Origin: Stakelama marina
Lineage (GTDB): Bacteria; Pseudomonadota; Alphaproteobacteria; Sphingomonadales; Sphingomonadaceae
DNA: 64,000 nucleotides
Assembly: GCF_018122655.1 (NCBI RefSeq)
Contig: NZ_JAGRQC010000003.1
Span: 62,001 to 126,000, forward strand
Direction: 5' to 3'
Positions 30,401-38,795 of this stretch are shown piece by piece. The notes under the pieces were generated by a model. That model made no database searches. It worked only from the letters and a program-made list of their open reading frames with translations, and was not told the origin of the DNA. The translations under genes were made by a program, and so were the position numbers. Positions within the stretch are counted from its first letter, which is position 1; every line of letters starts with the position of its first letter.

Positions 30401-30869
30401 GCATCTGTCGGCGTTCGGCGGGCTTGGCGGCGATGACCGCGCCGATCTTGCCCTGGCTGACAAGCGCGGGAGAGTGCGCGCCGGTCGCGGCATCGGCGAA
30501 CAACAGCGCGACATCCTTGGCACGCACGTCGCGCCCGTTGATGCGATAGGCGGAGCCGGCGCCGCGTTCGATCCGGCGGACGACCTCGACCTCCTCCGCC
30601 TCGCCCGCGACCTGTTCGGCAAGGATCGAGACTTCGGCGAAGTCGCGTTGCGGGCGGCTGCCGGTGCCGGCGAAGATGACATCTTCCATGCCGGCGCCGC
30701 GCATCGACTTGGGGCTGTTCTCGCCCATCGCCCAGCGCAGCGCCTCGAGCAGGTTGGACTTGCCGCAGCCATTCGGCCCGACAATGCCGGTCAGGCCGGG
30801 TTCGATGCGCAGGTCAGCGGGATCGACGAAGCTCTTGAAGCCCGAAAGCCGCAATCGCCTGATCTGCAC
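27459..30869 (-). CDS. smc: Chromosome segregation protein SMC
   Basis: A 1136-residue SMC ATPase that organises and segregates the chromosome with ScpA/ScpB. Walker A GPNGCGKSN (31-39) is at the N-terminus, long coiled coils flank a hinge near residues 515-640, and the C-terminus has LSGGEQ (1035-1040) and VLDEVDAP (about 1061-1068). The length is normal. The GTG start at 30869 (GTGCAGATC) gives the standard N-terminus MQIRRLRLSGFKSF. It is downstream of the DsbA-like gene on the same strand. Confidence 0.96.
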   Translation of the reverse strand: MQIRRLRLSGFKSFVDPADLRIEPGLTGIVGPNGCGKSNLLEALRWAMGENSPKSMRGAGMEDVIFAGTGSRPQRDFAEVSILAEQVAGEAEEVEVVRRIERGAGSAYRINGRDVRAKDVALLFADAATGAHSPALVSQGKIGAVIAAKPAERRQMLEEAAGIAGLHVRRKDAEQRLRATETNLARLDEIIADQDARAAALKRQARQAEKYRRLSDEIRVAEGRMIYARWRDAAAAAEIAKKEARAAEALVSEKAEAQRAAAAHQSAAADALAKARSIALEARDRANETGHRLSALRTEREGVARRIDELAASKTRLAEDRAREGELAGDASAAIKRLDEERAALAERIEAAEARLPRLESALADAERAARDAEVALAQALGQQASESADARVAAAALKAAEERRDRSARDLARVVSEIANLPDAAPLTAERDRAAAERKQALERAEGARTQLANADASERSAIESRERAQSARAAAHAELAALDSEAAALSKALRDDGRERLLDRLQPEPGYERALAAALGDDLEAGLDPAATRYWAGAEPAKEDPDAPPGTTPLAAHVEAPHALARRLQQILVADSDDGQPLAVGQRLVTMDGVLRRWDGYIAKSGGAAAAERLERRNRLRAIDKARPAAVRAVESADAELTRIEAAIEEARRSAADARRTLQSCETSAREAGRTEDRITGQLERMEAQRADLDERRKRIAGEQEEAEDEVRRAQVAVDALPDSSATETRVATLSSEAEAKRAAVASARTDRATLDREITQDRERVAAAETDKRNWQARAGEATRRIADMEEREERLAEESAILAAKPEGLDKAIAETEAGLSEGREKAEAASAYERAAEAKLREVEATGREASEALAEAREGRAGAAARAENQEARRIEMGRVAGERFECPPPLLPQKAGFEADQVGTPEAESQRHEKMILDRERIGPVNLVAESELKELEQSSTSNLAEREELGQAVNRLRGSIGTLNREGRQRLLAAFEAVNAHFQRLFTTLFNGGQAHLELVDSDDPLEAGLEIMAQPPGKKLQSLTLLSGGEQALTAVALIFGLFLTNPAPICVLDEVDAPLDDANIDRFCDLLDRMNEETRTRYLIVTHNAATMSRMHRLFGVTMVEQGVSRLVSVDLGGAETLLAAE

Positions 30870-30897
30870 CGGCCGCCCCCCCGACCCGGCCTAGCGC

Positions 30898-31629
30898 TTA
30901 TGCGCCATGCGCCACGAGCGCAGCCTTCAGCCCCGACCAGCTCGTGCTGTTGATGCGGTCGCCATTGATGAAGAAGGTCGGCGTGCTGGTGACATTATCG
31001 TCCTCCTGCGCCTTCTGCATCGCATTGGTCAGCTTTTCGGCCTTGGCCTGATCGTTGAGGCAGGCCTGCGCCTTCGCCTCGGGAAGGCCGCGCTTCTTCA
31101 TGAAGTCGATATAGCCGGCGGCGTTGGCGAGCGCGGTCAGCGCCTGCGCCGGCTTCATACCCTGGAGCTTGGGCTGGAGCGCATCGTAATTCTTCTGCAG
31201 ATTGCCGTTCAGCGTTTCCTGATCGGCATACATCTGTTCGAGGACCGGGAAATAGGCGCTGGTGGGCACGCACAGGCCAAGCAGCGACGCAGCCAGATCG
31301 GGCGCGCCGTGGACCATATATTCGTGGAATTCGAGGCTGACCTTGCCCGTGTCGATGTAATTCTTGATGAGCGGGTCATAGCCTTCACGCGCAAAGGCGC
31401 CGCATACCGGGCAGCCGCGCGATCCATATTCGACCAGTTTGATCGGTGCGTTGGGATTGCCCATCACATGCACGCCGACATCCTTGGTGCTGACCACTTC
31501 GTGCCACTGTTTGCCGGCCGGGGCCTGCGCACCGGCGACCGGCGCCGCGCTGTTGCCTGCGCTTGCACCACCGTCGCCCGAACAGGCGGCGAGGATCAGA
31601 AGGGGAATCGCCAGAAAAGCCAAACGCAT
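30898..31629 (-). CDS. DsbA-like thioredoxin-fold lipoprotein
   Basis: A 243-residue lipoprotein (lipobox LAAC, Cys16) with a DsbA/DsbC-like thioredoxin fold. The active site CPVC lies in the strand VEYGSRGCPVCGAF, and the cis-Pro motif is at TSTPTFFINGD. It would catalyse disulfide exchange in the periplasm. It is followed by smc and preceded by a second DsbA-like gene with a 24-base gap, so they form a minus-strand operon. Confidence 0.88.
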   Translation of the reverse strand: MRLAFLAIPLLILAACSGDGGASAGNSAAPVAGAQAPAGKQWHEVVSTKDVGVHVMGNPNAPIKLVEYGSRGCPVCGAFAREGYDPLIKNYIDTGKVSLEFHEYMVHGAPDLAASLLGLCVPTSAYFPVLEQMYADQETLNGNLQKNYDALQPKLQGMKPAQALTALANAAGYIDFMKKRGLPEAKAQACLNDQAKAEKLTNAMQKAQEDDNVTSTPTFFINGDRINSTSWSGLKAALVAHGA

Positions 31630-31653
31630 CGGATATCTACTCCGTCAGGAAAA

Positions 31654-32331
31654 TTATTTCGCGCCAGCAGCGCCGAGTGCCGTTTGCACTTCGCCCCAAC
31701 CATGGGCGGCGGTCAAGCGGCCATTGATCGCGAAAGCGGGGGTTCCCCTGATCTGCGACCATACCAGCTGCGACGTGGCGCGCAGCTTGTCGAGCATCGC
31801 CCGGTCGGACAGGCATGTGTCTATCGCGGCATCGGTCATCCCAGCCTTGATCGCCAGCGCGCGGAGACCCGACCCCTTTGCAACGGCCTGAATGTCATCC
31901 AGCGTCGCGACCGGCACACGGCTGTACATTCCGGGCACGCCGCGCGCGGCATCGACCAGATCGGCCTGCGCGGCAAAGATCGCGTTATGCAGCTTGCCGG
32001 CATCGGCGGGCGGCGCGCACCCGACGAGCATCGCGGCAGCAATATCGAGCGGGTCGCGCAGCGCATGGACATATTCGAGCTGCACCTCGCCCTTGTCGAC
32101 CAGCTGGTCGAGGTCGCCGGCGCGCGACTGCTCGACATATTCGGCGCAGTGCGGACAGGTATAGCTCAGATACTCGGTCAGCGTGACCGGCGCCTGCGGG
32201 TTGCCGATCGCCTGACCGCCGGCGGGAAGTTCGGTGACGGTCGCGGACCAGTCCGGTCCGCCCGCCGATTGCGCGGGCATGGCCAACACCAGCCCGCAAA
32301 GTGCCGCGCCGAGCGCCAGCAGGATTCGCAT
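31654..32331 (-). CDS. Secreted DsbA-family thiol oxidoreductase
   Basis: A 225-residue secreted protein (signal peptide ALGAALCGLVLAMPAQSAGG). The redox motif is CPHC in TEYLSYTCPHCAEYV, as in DsbA itself, and the cis-Pro sequence is IRGTPAFAING. The protein is a probable disulfide oxidase or isomerase. The ATG at 32331 shares one base with the stop of dciA upstream, so they are translationally coupled. It differs from the downstream lipoprotein in anchor and active-site dipeptide. Confidence 0.88.
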   Translation of the reverse strand: MRILLALGAALCGLVLAMPAQSAGGPDWSATVTELPAGGQAIGNPQAPVTLTEYLSYTCPHCAEYVEQSRAGDLDQLVDKGEVQLEYVHALRDPLDIAAAMLVGCAPPADAGKLHNAIFAAQADLVDAARGVPGMYSRVPVATLDDIQAVAKGSGLRALAIKAGMTDAAIDTCLSDRAMLDKLRATSQLVWSQIRGTPAFAINGRLTAAHGWGEVQTALGAAGAK

Positions 32332-32864
32332 CAATCTATCTTTCCGATTTTCGGGATCGCACCCGGTCGTTCCACGCTCGCCGCCAGCGCGCCGAGCACC
32401 TCGCGCAGTTCGGCATCGTCGATCTTGCGCAGCCCGCTGCTCAACTCGGTCATGGCCGGTTCGGGGCGCGGTTGCGGTTTGGACCGTGGCGGGCGTTTCA
32501 TCTGCCCCTGGCGAAACTGTACGCGCGCCACCGCCGAATAGCCGAAAAAACGGTTCACGCGCTCGATAATCTCGGGCGCGATATGCTGCATCATCGTCAC
32601 ATGCGCGCCGGCGACCGCCAGCGTCAGCACGCCGTCGGTGCGCTCGCCACGCGGAAAGCGAATCGATTCGGGCGACGACACGCGCGCATAGCGGTCTCCC
32701 ACGATCTCCGCCCAGCGGCTGACGACCGAGCTTTGCACGAAGCCGAACTTGCGAAACGCCGCGCGGCCGATATCGGGCAGCAGTTCGGACACCTGGCGCG
32801 CATGGCCGTGGCGTTTCGGCTCTTCGCGCTGCCTGTGTCTCGATTTTACCGGGGGCTTCGTCAT
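32331..32864 (-). CDS. DciA-like protein (DUF721), helicase loader
   Basis: A 177-residue DUF721/DciA protein. The conserved KH-like core is from LPDIGRAAFRKFGF to YARVSSPESIRFPRGERTDGVL TLAVAG. DciA loads the replicative helicase DnaB in bacteria that lack DnaC. The C-terminal 60 residues are low-complexity. It shares one base with the following DsbA gene, and its start is 28 bases from the divergent mutY. Confidence 0.85.
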   Translation of the reverse strand: MTKPPVKSRHRQREEPKRHGHARQVSELLPDIGRAAFRKFGFVQSSVVSRWAEIVGDRYARVSSPESIRFPRGERTDGVLTLAVAGAHVTMMQHIAPEIIERVNRFFGYSAVARVQFRQGQMKRPPRSKPQPRPEPAMTELSSGLRKIDDAELREVLGALAASVERPGAIPKIGKID

Positions 32865-32891
32865 CGCGCCCAGTCATGCCATAGGCGGGCC

Positions 32892-33944
32892 GTGCCCGCC
32901 AAGCTCCCATCGACGATCGCGCCGCATCTGCTCGCCTGGTACGACGCCAATGCCCGCGACCTGCCGTGGCGCGCACCGCCGGGTGCGCCGCCGACCGATC
33001 CGTACCGCGTCTGGCTTTCTGAAATCATGCTCCAGCAGACGCAGGTCGCGACGGTAAAGCCCTATTTCGCGAAATTCACCGCGCGCTGGCCCGATTTCGC
33101 GAGCCTTGCCGCTGCCGACGAAGGCGAGCTGATGGCCGCTTGGGCGGGGCTTGGCTATTATGCCCGGGCGCGCAACATGATCGCATGCGCGCGGCAGGTC
33201 TCGGCCGAGCATGACGGCGCGCTTCCGGCGACCGAGGCCGAGTTGCGCAAGCTGTCCGGGATCGGCGATTATACCGCGGCGGCCATCGCCGCGATCGCGT
33301 TCGGCGAGCGCGCGGTCGTCGTCGATGCCAATGTCGAGCGCGTCGTCACGCGGCTCGCGGCGCTGGAAAAACCGCTCCCATCGGCGAAGCCCGACATACG
33401 CGCGCTCGCCGATACGATTACGCCCGATGCGCGCGCCGGCGACTTCGCGCAGGCGATGATGGATCTGGGCGCCACGATCTGTACCGCAGGCGCGCCGAAA
33501 TGCCTGCTCTGCCCGCTCCGCGCCGATTGCGCTGGGCATGCGACGGGCGATCCCGAACGCTATCCGCGCAAGCAACCGAAGCGTGCGCGTCCGCACCGCC
33601 ACGGCACGATCTTCTGGGCGGTGAACGGCGATCATGTGCTGCTCGTGCGGCGGCCCGACAAGGGAATGCTCGGCGGCATGCGCGCGCTGCCTACGGGGCC
33701 GTGGCAGGATGAAAAACCGGGACTGGCAGAGGCGCCGTTCGATGCCGAATGGCGAATGTCGGGCGACAGCGTTCAGCACGGCTTCACCCATTTCACGCTC
33801 GAATGCGCGCTTGCCGGGGCCAGGATCGACGGGCACACCAACCCGCGATCGGGCGAATGGTGGCCGCTGGCGGACCTCGATTCGGCCGGGCTGCCGACCT
33901 TGTTCGCCAAGGCGGCAAAAAGGATGAGGGAGTGGGAATGCTGA
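32892..33944 (+). CDS. mutY: Adenine DNA glycosylase MutY
   Basis: A 350-residue MutY that removes adenine opposite 8-oxoguanine. The helix-hairpin-helix LSGIGDYTAAAI and the catalytic Asp region VVDANVERVVTRL are present, and the [4Fe-4S] cluster cysteines are in CTAGAPKCLLCPLRADC. The C-terminal third is the NUDIX-like domain (GTIFWAVNGDHVLLVRRPDKGMLGG). The GTG start at 32892 gives MPAKLPSTIAPHLLAWYDAN. The end overlaps the next gene by seven bases. Confidence 0.94.
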   Translation: MPAKLPSTIAPHLLAWYDANARDLPWRAPPGAPPTDPYRVWLSEIMLQQTQVATVKPYFAKFTARWPDFASLAAADEGELMAAWAGLGYYARARNMIACARQVSAEHDGALPATEAELRKLSGIGDYTAAAIAAIAFGERAVVVDANVERVVTRLAALEKPLPSAKPDIRALADTITPDARAGDFAQAMMDLGATICTAGAPKCLLCPLRADCAGHATGDPERYPRKQPKRARPHRHGTIFWAVNGDHVLLVRRPDKGMLGGMRALPTGPWQDEKPGLAEAPFDAEWRMSGDSVQHGFTHFTLECALAGARIDGHTNPRSGEWWPLADLDSAGLPTLFAKAAKRMREWEC

Positions 33945-35272
33945 CAATCCGGAAATTCGCGTTGCTGACCGCGGCGGCAGCGCTATCGATCCCCGCAGCG
34001 GCGCCGCTGTTGGCCCGCCACCCCGACAGCGCGGTCGCGGCAAAGGACACGCACGCCGTATCGCTTCCCGCGACGCGCGCCTTTGCCGGTCGCTTCATTG
34101 CCGAGGACAAGGCACCGGGCATCGTCATCGCGGTCGGCAAGGGCGACGCCCCCACCACTTTCATCGCCGATGGCAAGCTGGCCGATGCCGCGAATGCAGG
34201 GCCGGTCACGCCCGATTCGCTGTGGCGCGTCTATTCGATGACAAAGCCGGTCACCGCGATGGCGGCAATGATCCTGATCGAGGACGGCAAGATGAAGCTC
34301 GACCAGCCGGTCAGCGACTTCATCCCCGCGTTCAAGGACATGCAGGTGCTCGACACCCCCGATGGCGACAGCCTGGCGAGCCATCCGGCAAAGCATCAGA
34401 TCACCATCCGCAACCTTCTGACGCACACCGCCGGCCTCGGCTACAACATCATCACCAAGGGCGCGCTGAAGGACGCGTATGAAAAACAGGGCATCCTTCC
34501 TGCCGCTGTGAATGCGCAGATGGAGGTGCAGATGCGCAAGCTGCGTCCGGCGACGCTGCGCGCCTTTGCCGACCGGGTCGCAACGCTGCCGCTGGTCTAT
34601 GAACCGGGCACCAAGTGGAGCTATTCGATCGGCCTCGACGTGATGGGGGCAGTCATCGAACAGGCGAGCGGGATGCCGTTCGACGCCTTTGTGCAGAAGC
34701 GCATCCTTGGCCCGCTCCACATGACCGAAAGTTTCTGGACGGTGCCGAAGGGCGACGCGAGCTCGCTTGCGACCAATTACATGTGGGCGGGCGACAACCG
34801 CGTTCCGATCGACCCGGCCGCCGGCTCCGTCTATCTTTCGCCGCCAAGCTTTCCCTATGGCGGTGCGGGGCTTGTCATGTCGGCGCGCGACTATGACCGC
34901 TTCCTCCACATGCTTCAGGACCACGGTACGCTCGACGGCGTTGAAGTCATGAAGCCGGAAACGGTGAAGCTCGCCATGTCGAACCTGCTGCCCGCCGGCG
35001 TTTCGTTCGAAGGCGTCAGCGCCGCGACCGGCGGCAATTCGGAAAAAGGCCCCAAAATGGGCTTCGGGGCCGGTGGCTCGGTCTATCTGGAAGACGTGCC
35101 CGGCGGCCCCGGCAAGGGCACCTATGGCTGGGGCGGCGCGGCGGGCACGCTCGCCTTTGTCGATCCCGAACATGACGTTCGCGGCACGGTGATGGTCAAT
35201 TATTTCCCGAGCGACAAATGGCCGCTGCGCAAGGACCTGACCCGGACGATCTATACCGACCTCGCCAAGTGA
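33938..35272 (+). CDS. Beta-lactamase-fold serine hydrolase (class C/EstB-like), secreted
   Basis: A 444-residue exported serine hydrolase. The N-terminus has a signal (LLTAAAALSIPAAAPLLA). The active-site SMTK (Ser100) and the YSIG motif of the second element are visible, and the KTG-like third element appears as GWGGAAGT. This is typical of carboxylesterase EstB-like or D-aminopeptidase proteins rather than a true AmpC beta-lactamase. The ATG is inside the mutY end, and the gene overlaps nudC by four bases (GTGA). Substrate not known. Confidence 0.86.
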   Translation: MLTIRKFALLTAAAALSIPAAAPLLARHPDSAVAAKDTHAVSLPATRAFAGRFIAEDKAPGIVIAVGKGDAPTTFIADGKLADAANAGPVTPDSLWRVYSMTKPVTAMAAMILIEDGKMKLDQPVSDFIPAFKDMQVLDTPDGDSLASHPAKHQITIRNLLTHTAGLGYNIITKGALKDAYEKQGILPAAVNAQMEVQMRKLRPATLRAFADRVATLPLVYEPGTKWSYSIGLDVMGAVIEQASGMPFDAFVQKRILGPLHMTESFWTVPKGDASSLATNYMWAGDNRVPIDPAAGSVYLSPPSFPYGGAGLVMSARDYDRFLHMLQDHGTLDGVEVMKPETVKLAMSNLLPAGVSFEGVSAATGGNSEKGPKMGFGAGGSVYLEDVPGGPGKGTYGWGGAAGTLAFVDPEHDVRGTVMVNYFPSDKWPLRKDLTRTIYTDLAK

Positions 35273-36138
35273 TACGTCCCGGCTTTACCGGCGGCATGCT
35301 CGACCGCGTCGATCATGTCCGCACCGATGCGGAAGCGCTGGCCGAAGCGGTCGGCGACTGGCGTGCGCGGCTGCTCAAGCTCGACGGGCTCCATCCCGAG
35401 CTGGATGGCGAGGGGCGGCTCGGCTGGACGACGCTCGCCGATGCCCCCGACGACGCCGAGCTGATCCTGCTCGGCTATGTGGACGGCAAACCGCATTTCG
35501 CCGCGCGCCGGCCCGAGGATCGTCCCTCGACCGCGCGAACGCCTGCGCTGGCGCAGACCCTCGACATGCTGCGTCCCGAAGAAGCGGCGCATTACGCGGC
35601 GGCGCGCAGCCTGGTCGACTGGCACGCCCGGCACCGCTTCTGCGCGGCCTGCGGAACCCTGACCAATCCGTTTCGCGCCGGCTGGGGACGGCACTGCCCG
35701 AATTGCGGCGCCGAACATTTCCCGCGCGTCGATCCGGTGGTCATCATGATTGCCGAACATGACGGGCGCGCACTGCTGGGGCGACAGCCGCCCTGGCCGC
35801 AGGGCCTTTATTCGGCACTTGCCGGGTTTCTGGAGGTCGGCGAATCGATCGAGGAAGCAGTCGCGCGCGAAATTGCCGAAGAGGCGGGCGTGCAGGTCGG
35901 CCGTGTCCATTATGTCGCCAGCCAGCCTTGGCCGTTCCCGTCTTCACTGATGATCGGGTGCATCGCAGAGGCCGATGACGACACGATCACCATCGACGCG
36001 AACGAGCTGGAACATGCCCGCTGGTTCACGCGCGACGAGGTGCGCGCCGCGCTAGCGGGCGATGCCGATGCGCCATTCAAGGTCCCGGCGCGCTATGCGA
36101 TCGCCCACACGCTGATGCAGGCCTGGCTCGACCGCTAG
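35269..36138 (+). CDS. nudC: NAD(+) / NADH pyrophosphatase NudC
   Basis: A 289-residue NudC. Four zinc ligands Cys125, Cys128, Cys143 and Cys146 (CAACGTLT... HCPNCG) precede the NUDIX domain with box GFLEVGESIEEAVAREIAEEAGV. The NADH-specific tail SQPWPFPSS is present. NudC removes NAD caps from RNA and hydrolyses NADH. The GTG start at 35269 overlaps the upstream stop. The end overlaps the pheA stop: the + TAG and the - TAG share the CTAG palindrome at 36135-36138. Confidence 0.93.
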   Translation: MIRPGFTGGMLDRVDHVRTDAEALAEAVGDWRARLLKLDGLHPELDGEGRLGWTTLADAPDDAELILLGYVDGKPHFAARRPEDRPSTARTPALAQTLDMLRPEEAAHYAAARSLVDWHARHRFCAACGTLTNPFRAGWGRHCPNCGAEHFPRVDPVVIMIAEHDGRALLGRQPPWPQGLYSALAGFLEVGESIEEAVAREIAEEAGVQVGRVHYVASQPWPFPSSLMIGCIAEADDDTITIDANELEHARWFTRDEVRAALAGDADAPFKVPARYAIAHTLMQAWLDR

Positions 36139-37031
36139 GCTTCGCCGCGCTTGCGCGCTCGCGGATAGGTGCCGAGCAGGCGCACCCATTTGGTGTGGAA
36201 CGCCAGTTCCTCGAGCGCGCGATCGACCGCGGGTTCGCCCGGCGCGCCGTCGATATCGGCGTAGAACTCGCTCGCCGCGAAACTGCCGCCGCGCTGATAG
36301 CTCTCCAGCTTGGTCATGTTGACGCCATTGGTCGCAAAGCCGCCAAGCGCCTTGTAGAGCGCCGCCGGCACGTTTCTGACCGCGAAGATCAGCGTGGTCA
36401 TCAGCGGACCCGAATGCTCGATCGGCGCCGCCTCGCGCGCAAGCACGACAAAGCGGGTGGTGTTGTGATCCGCATCGGCAATGTCGTCGGCCAGCACCTT
36501 CAGACCATAAAGCTCCGCCGCCTTGGGCGGGGCGAGTGCGGCGACATCGGCATCGCCCATCTCCGCCACCTGCGCGGCAGCGCCCGCCGTGTCGGGATAG
36601 CCGACCGGACGGATGCCGTGACGACCAAGCCAGTTGCGGCATTGCCCCAGCGCCTGCGGATGGCTCATCGCCTGTTTGACGCGCGCGATCGGCCCTTCAC
36701 CGACCAGTGCGTGGCGGATGCGCAGAAAATGCTCGCCGGTAATCACCAGTCCCGATTCGGGCAGCAGATAGTGCATGTCGGCAACGCGGCCATGGAGCGA
36801 GTTTTCGATCGGGATGATCGCGCAATCGGCGCGTCCGTCACGCACGGCGTCGATGGCATCGGCAAAACCGAAACAGGGCAGCGGCAGGCAATCGGGAAAC
36901 GCCTCGAGCGCGGCGACGTGCGAATTCGCGCCCGGCGCGCCCTGGAACGCAACCGCGCGCGCAGGCTCGGCGAGCGCCGCCTCGGTCATGCGCGCAACGA
37001 TGGGGCGCGCGGGTTTTGCAAATTCCTGCAT
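36135..37031 (-). CDS. pheA: Prephenate dehydratase (monofunctional PheA)
   Basis: A 298-residue prephenate dehydratase that makes phenylpyruvate in phenylalanine synthesis. The PDT core has GAPGANSHVAALEAFP, IPIENSLHGRVADMH and TTRFVVL, and the C-terminal ACT domain, for Phe feedback, has LIFAVRNVPAALYKALGGFATNGVNMTKLESY. It lacks a chorismate mutase domain; a stand-alone mutase is at 26.0 kb. The ATG at 37031 is chosen; a longer frame to 37091 starts TTG with no ribosome binding site. Confidence 0.92.
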   Translation of the reverse strand: MQEFAKPARPIVARMTEAALAEPARAVAFQGAPGANSHVAALEAFPDCLPLPCFGFADAIDAVRDGRADCAIIPIENSLHGRVADMHYLLPESGLVITGEHFLRIRHALVGEGPIARVKQAMSHPQALGQCRNWLGRHGIRPVGYPDTAGAAAQVAEMGDADVAALAPPKAAELYGLKVLADDIADADHNTTRFVVLAREAAPIEHSGPLMTTLIFAVRNVPAALYKALGGFATNGVNMTKLESYQRGGSFAASEFYADIDGAPGEPAVDRALEELAFHTKWVRLLGTYPRARKRGEA

Positions 37032-37142
37032 GACGGCGCGCCGGTTACGCGGCAATCGGCGATCAGGCAAGCGCGGCTTGCGATGCGTCAAACGGCCATC
37101 TAAAGGTCATCGCTCCAACGGGGCGAGGATAAGCGGCAAAAA

Positions 37143-37817
37143 ATGGACAATCGTACCAATACGATCGCTGGATGGGTGCTGGCAGCCTGCGCAAGCGCGC
37201 TTGGCCTGTCGATTGTAAGCGGAATGATTTTTCCTGACCATCCGCCTGAAAAGGAAGGCTATCCGATCAAGGGGGTCGAACAAAGCGGCGGTGGCGGCGA
37301 AAAGGAAGTTCCGCTGGCGACGCTGCTTGCCAAGGCTGATCCGGCAGCGGGCGAGAAAGTCTTTCAGAAATGCACCGCCTGCCACACGATCAACCAGGGC
37401 GGGCCGAACGGCATCGGCCCGAACCTTTACGGCATTGTCGGCGATGAAGTGGCGCACGGCCGCAACGGCTTCGCCTTTTCCGATGCGCTGAAGGGTGTCG
37501 GCGGCAAGTGGACCTTCGACAAGCTCAACGACTGGCTGACCAGCCCGCGCAAGTTCGCCTCCGGCACCAAGATGACCTTTGCCGGCCTGTCCGATCCGCA
37601 GGACCGCGCCAACGTGATCGTCTATCTCAACAGCCAGGGATCGAACCTGCCGCTGCCCGCCGCGCCGGAAGAGCCGGCCAATGCGGAAGAAAACGCGCTG
37701 GAGAACCAGCCCGGCCATATCGCGCCGGCCGAAGTCGCCAACGAAGCGATTCCCGCGCCTGGCGATCCGTCGGTGGACGAAGAAGCGGCAGTTCGCGCCT
37801 CGAAAGACGCGAACTGA
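37143..37817 (+). CDS. Membrane-anchored cytochrome c (CycM/c-552-like)
   Basis: A 224-residue c-type cytochrome. An N-terminal uncleaved hydrophobic segment (about 8-27) anchors it, then one heme site CTACH (77-81) with a downstream Met ligand in GTKMTF. The C-terminal tail is rich in Ala, Pro and Glu and probably flexible. Such proteins shuttle electrons between the bc1 complex and cytochrome oxidase. It is divergent from pheA. Confidence 0.88.
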   Translation: MDNRTNTIAGWVLAACASALGLSIVSGMIFPDHPPEKEGYPIKGVEQSGGGGEKEVPLATLLAKADPAAGEKVFQKCTACHTINQGGPNGIGPNLYGIVGDEVAHGRNGFAFSDALKGVGGKWTFDKLNDWLTSPRKFASGTKMTFAGLSDPQDRANVIVYLNSQGSNLPLPAAPEEPANAEENALENQPGHIAPAEVANEAIPAPGDPSVDEEAAVRASKDAN

Positions 37818-37832
37818 ACTGATACCGAACGA

Positions 37833-38744
37833 TCAGGCCGGGGGGAAATCCTCGGCCACTTCGGGATCGCGCTTGCGATAGAATTCGCGCACCGCTTCCC
37901 AGCCCTCCTCAGCCGTCTCGACAAAGGTAATCAGGTCGAGATCGCGCGGGCTGATGACGCCTTCTTCGCACAGCGCCTCGAAATCGACGACGCGGTTCCA
38001 GAAATCGCGACCGTAGAACAGCACCGGGATCGGGTCGATCTTGCCGGTCTGGATCAGCGTCAGAAGCTCGAAACTCTCGTCGAAGGTTCCGAAACCGCCG
38101 GGGAATACCGCGACCGCGCGCGCGTGGAGGAGGAAGTGCATCTTCCTGAGCGCGAAATAGTGAAACTGCATGCTGAGCGACGGCGTGACATAGGGATTGG
38201 GCGCCTGTTCGTGCGGCAACACGATATTGAGGCCGATCGATTCGGCATCGACATCGGCAGCGCCGCGATTGGCCGCCTCCATGATCGAAGGGCCGCCGCC
38301 CGAGCATACGACGAACTGGCGGTTGCCCTCGTCATCGCGCGGAAAATTCGACGCCAGCCGCGCCAGCTCGCGCGCGACCTCATAATATTTCGACTTGGCG
38401 ATCAGCCGCTCGGCAATCCGCCTGGCGCGGTCGTCATCGGCAAGGTCGAGCAGCGCCTGCGCCTTGCTCGGCTCGGGAATACGGGCCGATCCGTACATGA
38501 CGAAGGTCGACGAGATCTTCGCCTCGTCCATGATGAGCTGCGGCTTGAGCAGCTCGAGCTGAAAGCGGACCGGACGCAGGTCCTCGCGCAGCAGGAAATC
38601 CATGTCCTGGAACGCAAGCTGATAGGCCGGATGCTCGGTCTGCGGCGTCTGGACCTGGGTGCGGGCGGTTTCGGCCTCTTGCTGGGCCGGGCGAAAGACG
38701 CGCGACGGAACGCGCGTTTCGTCAGTCTCTTTTTTGTCTGTCAT
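37833..38744 (-). CDS. LOG-family protein (TIGR00730-like)
   Basis: A 303-residue protein with the signatures CSGGGPSIMEAANRGA and PGGFGTFDE of the LOG family, whose best-known members hydrolyse cytokinin riboside monophosphates. The first 80 residues are polar and extended (VFRPAQQEAETARTQVQTPQ), longer than in plant LOG proteins. The bacterial substrate is likely a nucleoside monophosphate but is not proven. The ATG at 38744 is preferred over an extension to 38780. Confidence 0.85.
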   Translation of the reverse strand: MTDKKETDETRVPSRVFRPAQQEAETARTQVQTPQTEHPAYQLAFQDMDFLLREDLRPVRFQLELLKPQLIMDEAKISSTFVMYGSARIPEPSKAQALLDLADDDRARRIAERLIAKSKYYEVARELARLASNFPRDDEGNRQFVVCSGGGPSIMEAANRGAADVDAESIGLNIVLPHEQAPNPYVTPSLSMQFHYFALRKMHFLLHARAVAVFPGGFGTFDESFELLTLIQTGKIDPIPVLFYGRDFWNRVVDFEALCEEGVISPRDLDLITFVETAEEGWEAVREFYRKRDPEVAEDFPPA

Positions 38745-38795
38745 TGGCGAGGGGATTAGCGGATCGCCACGCTCACGCAAGCGGCGACCATGGTT

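Noticed and set aside
37032..37091. Longer pheA start
   Set aside because: The upstream TTG has no ribosome binding site, and the added residues are Arg-rich.
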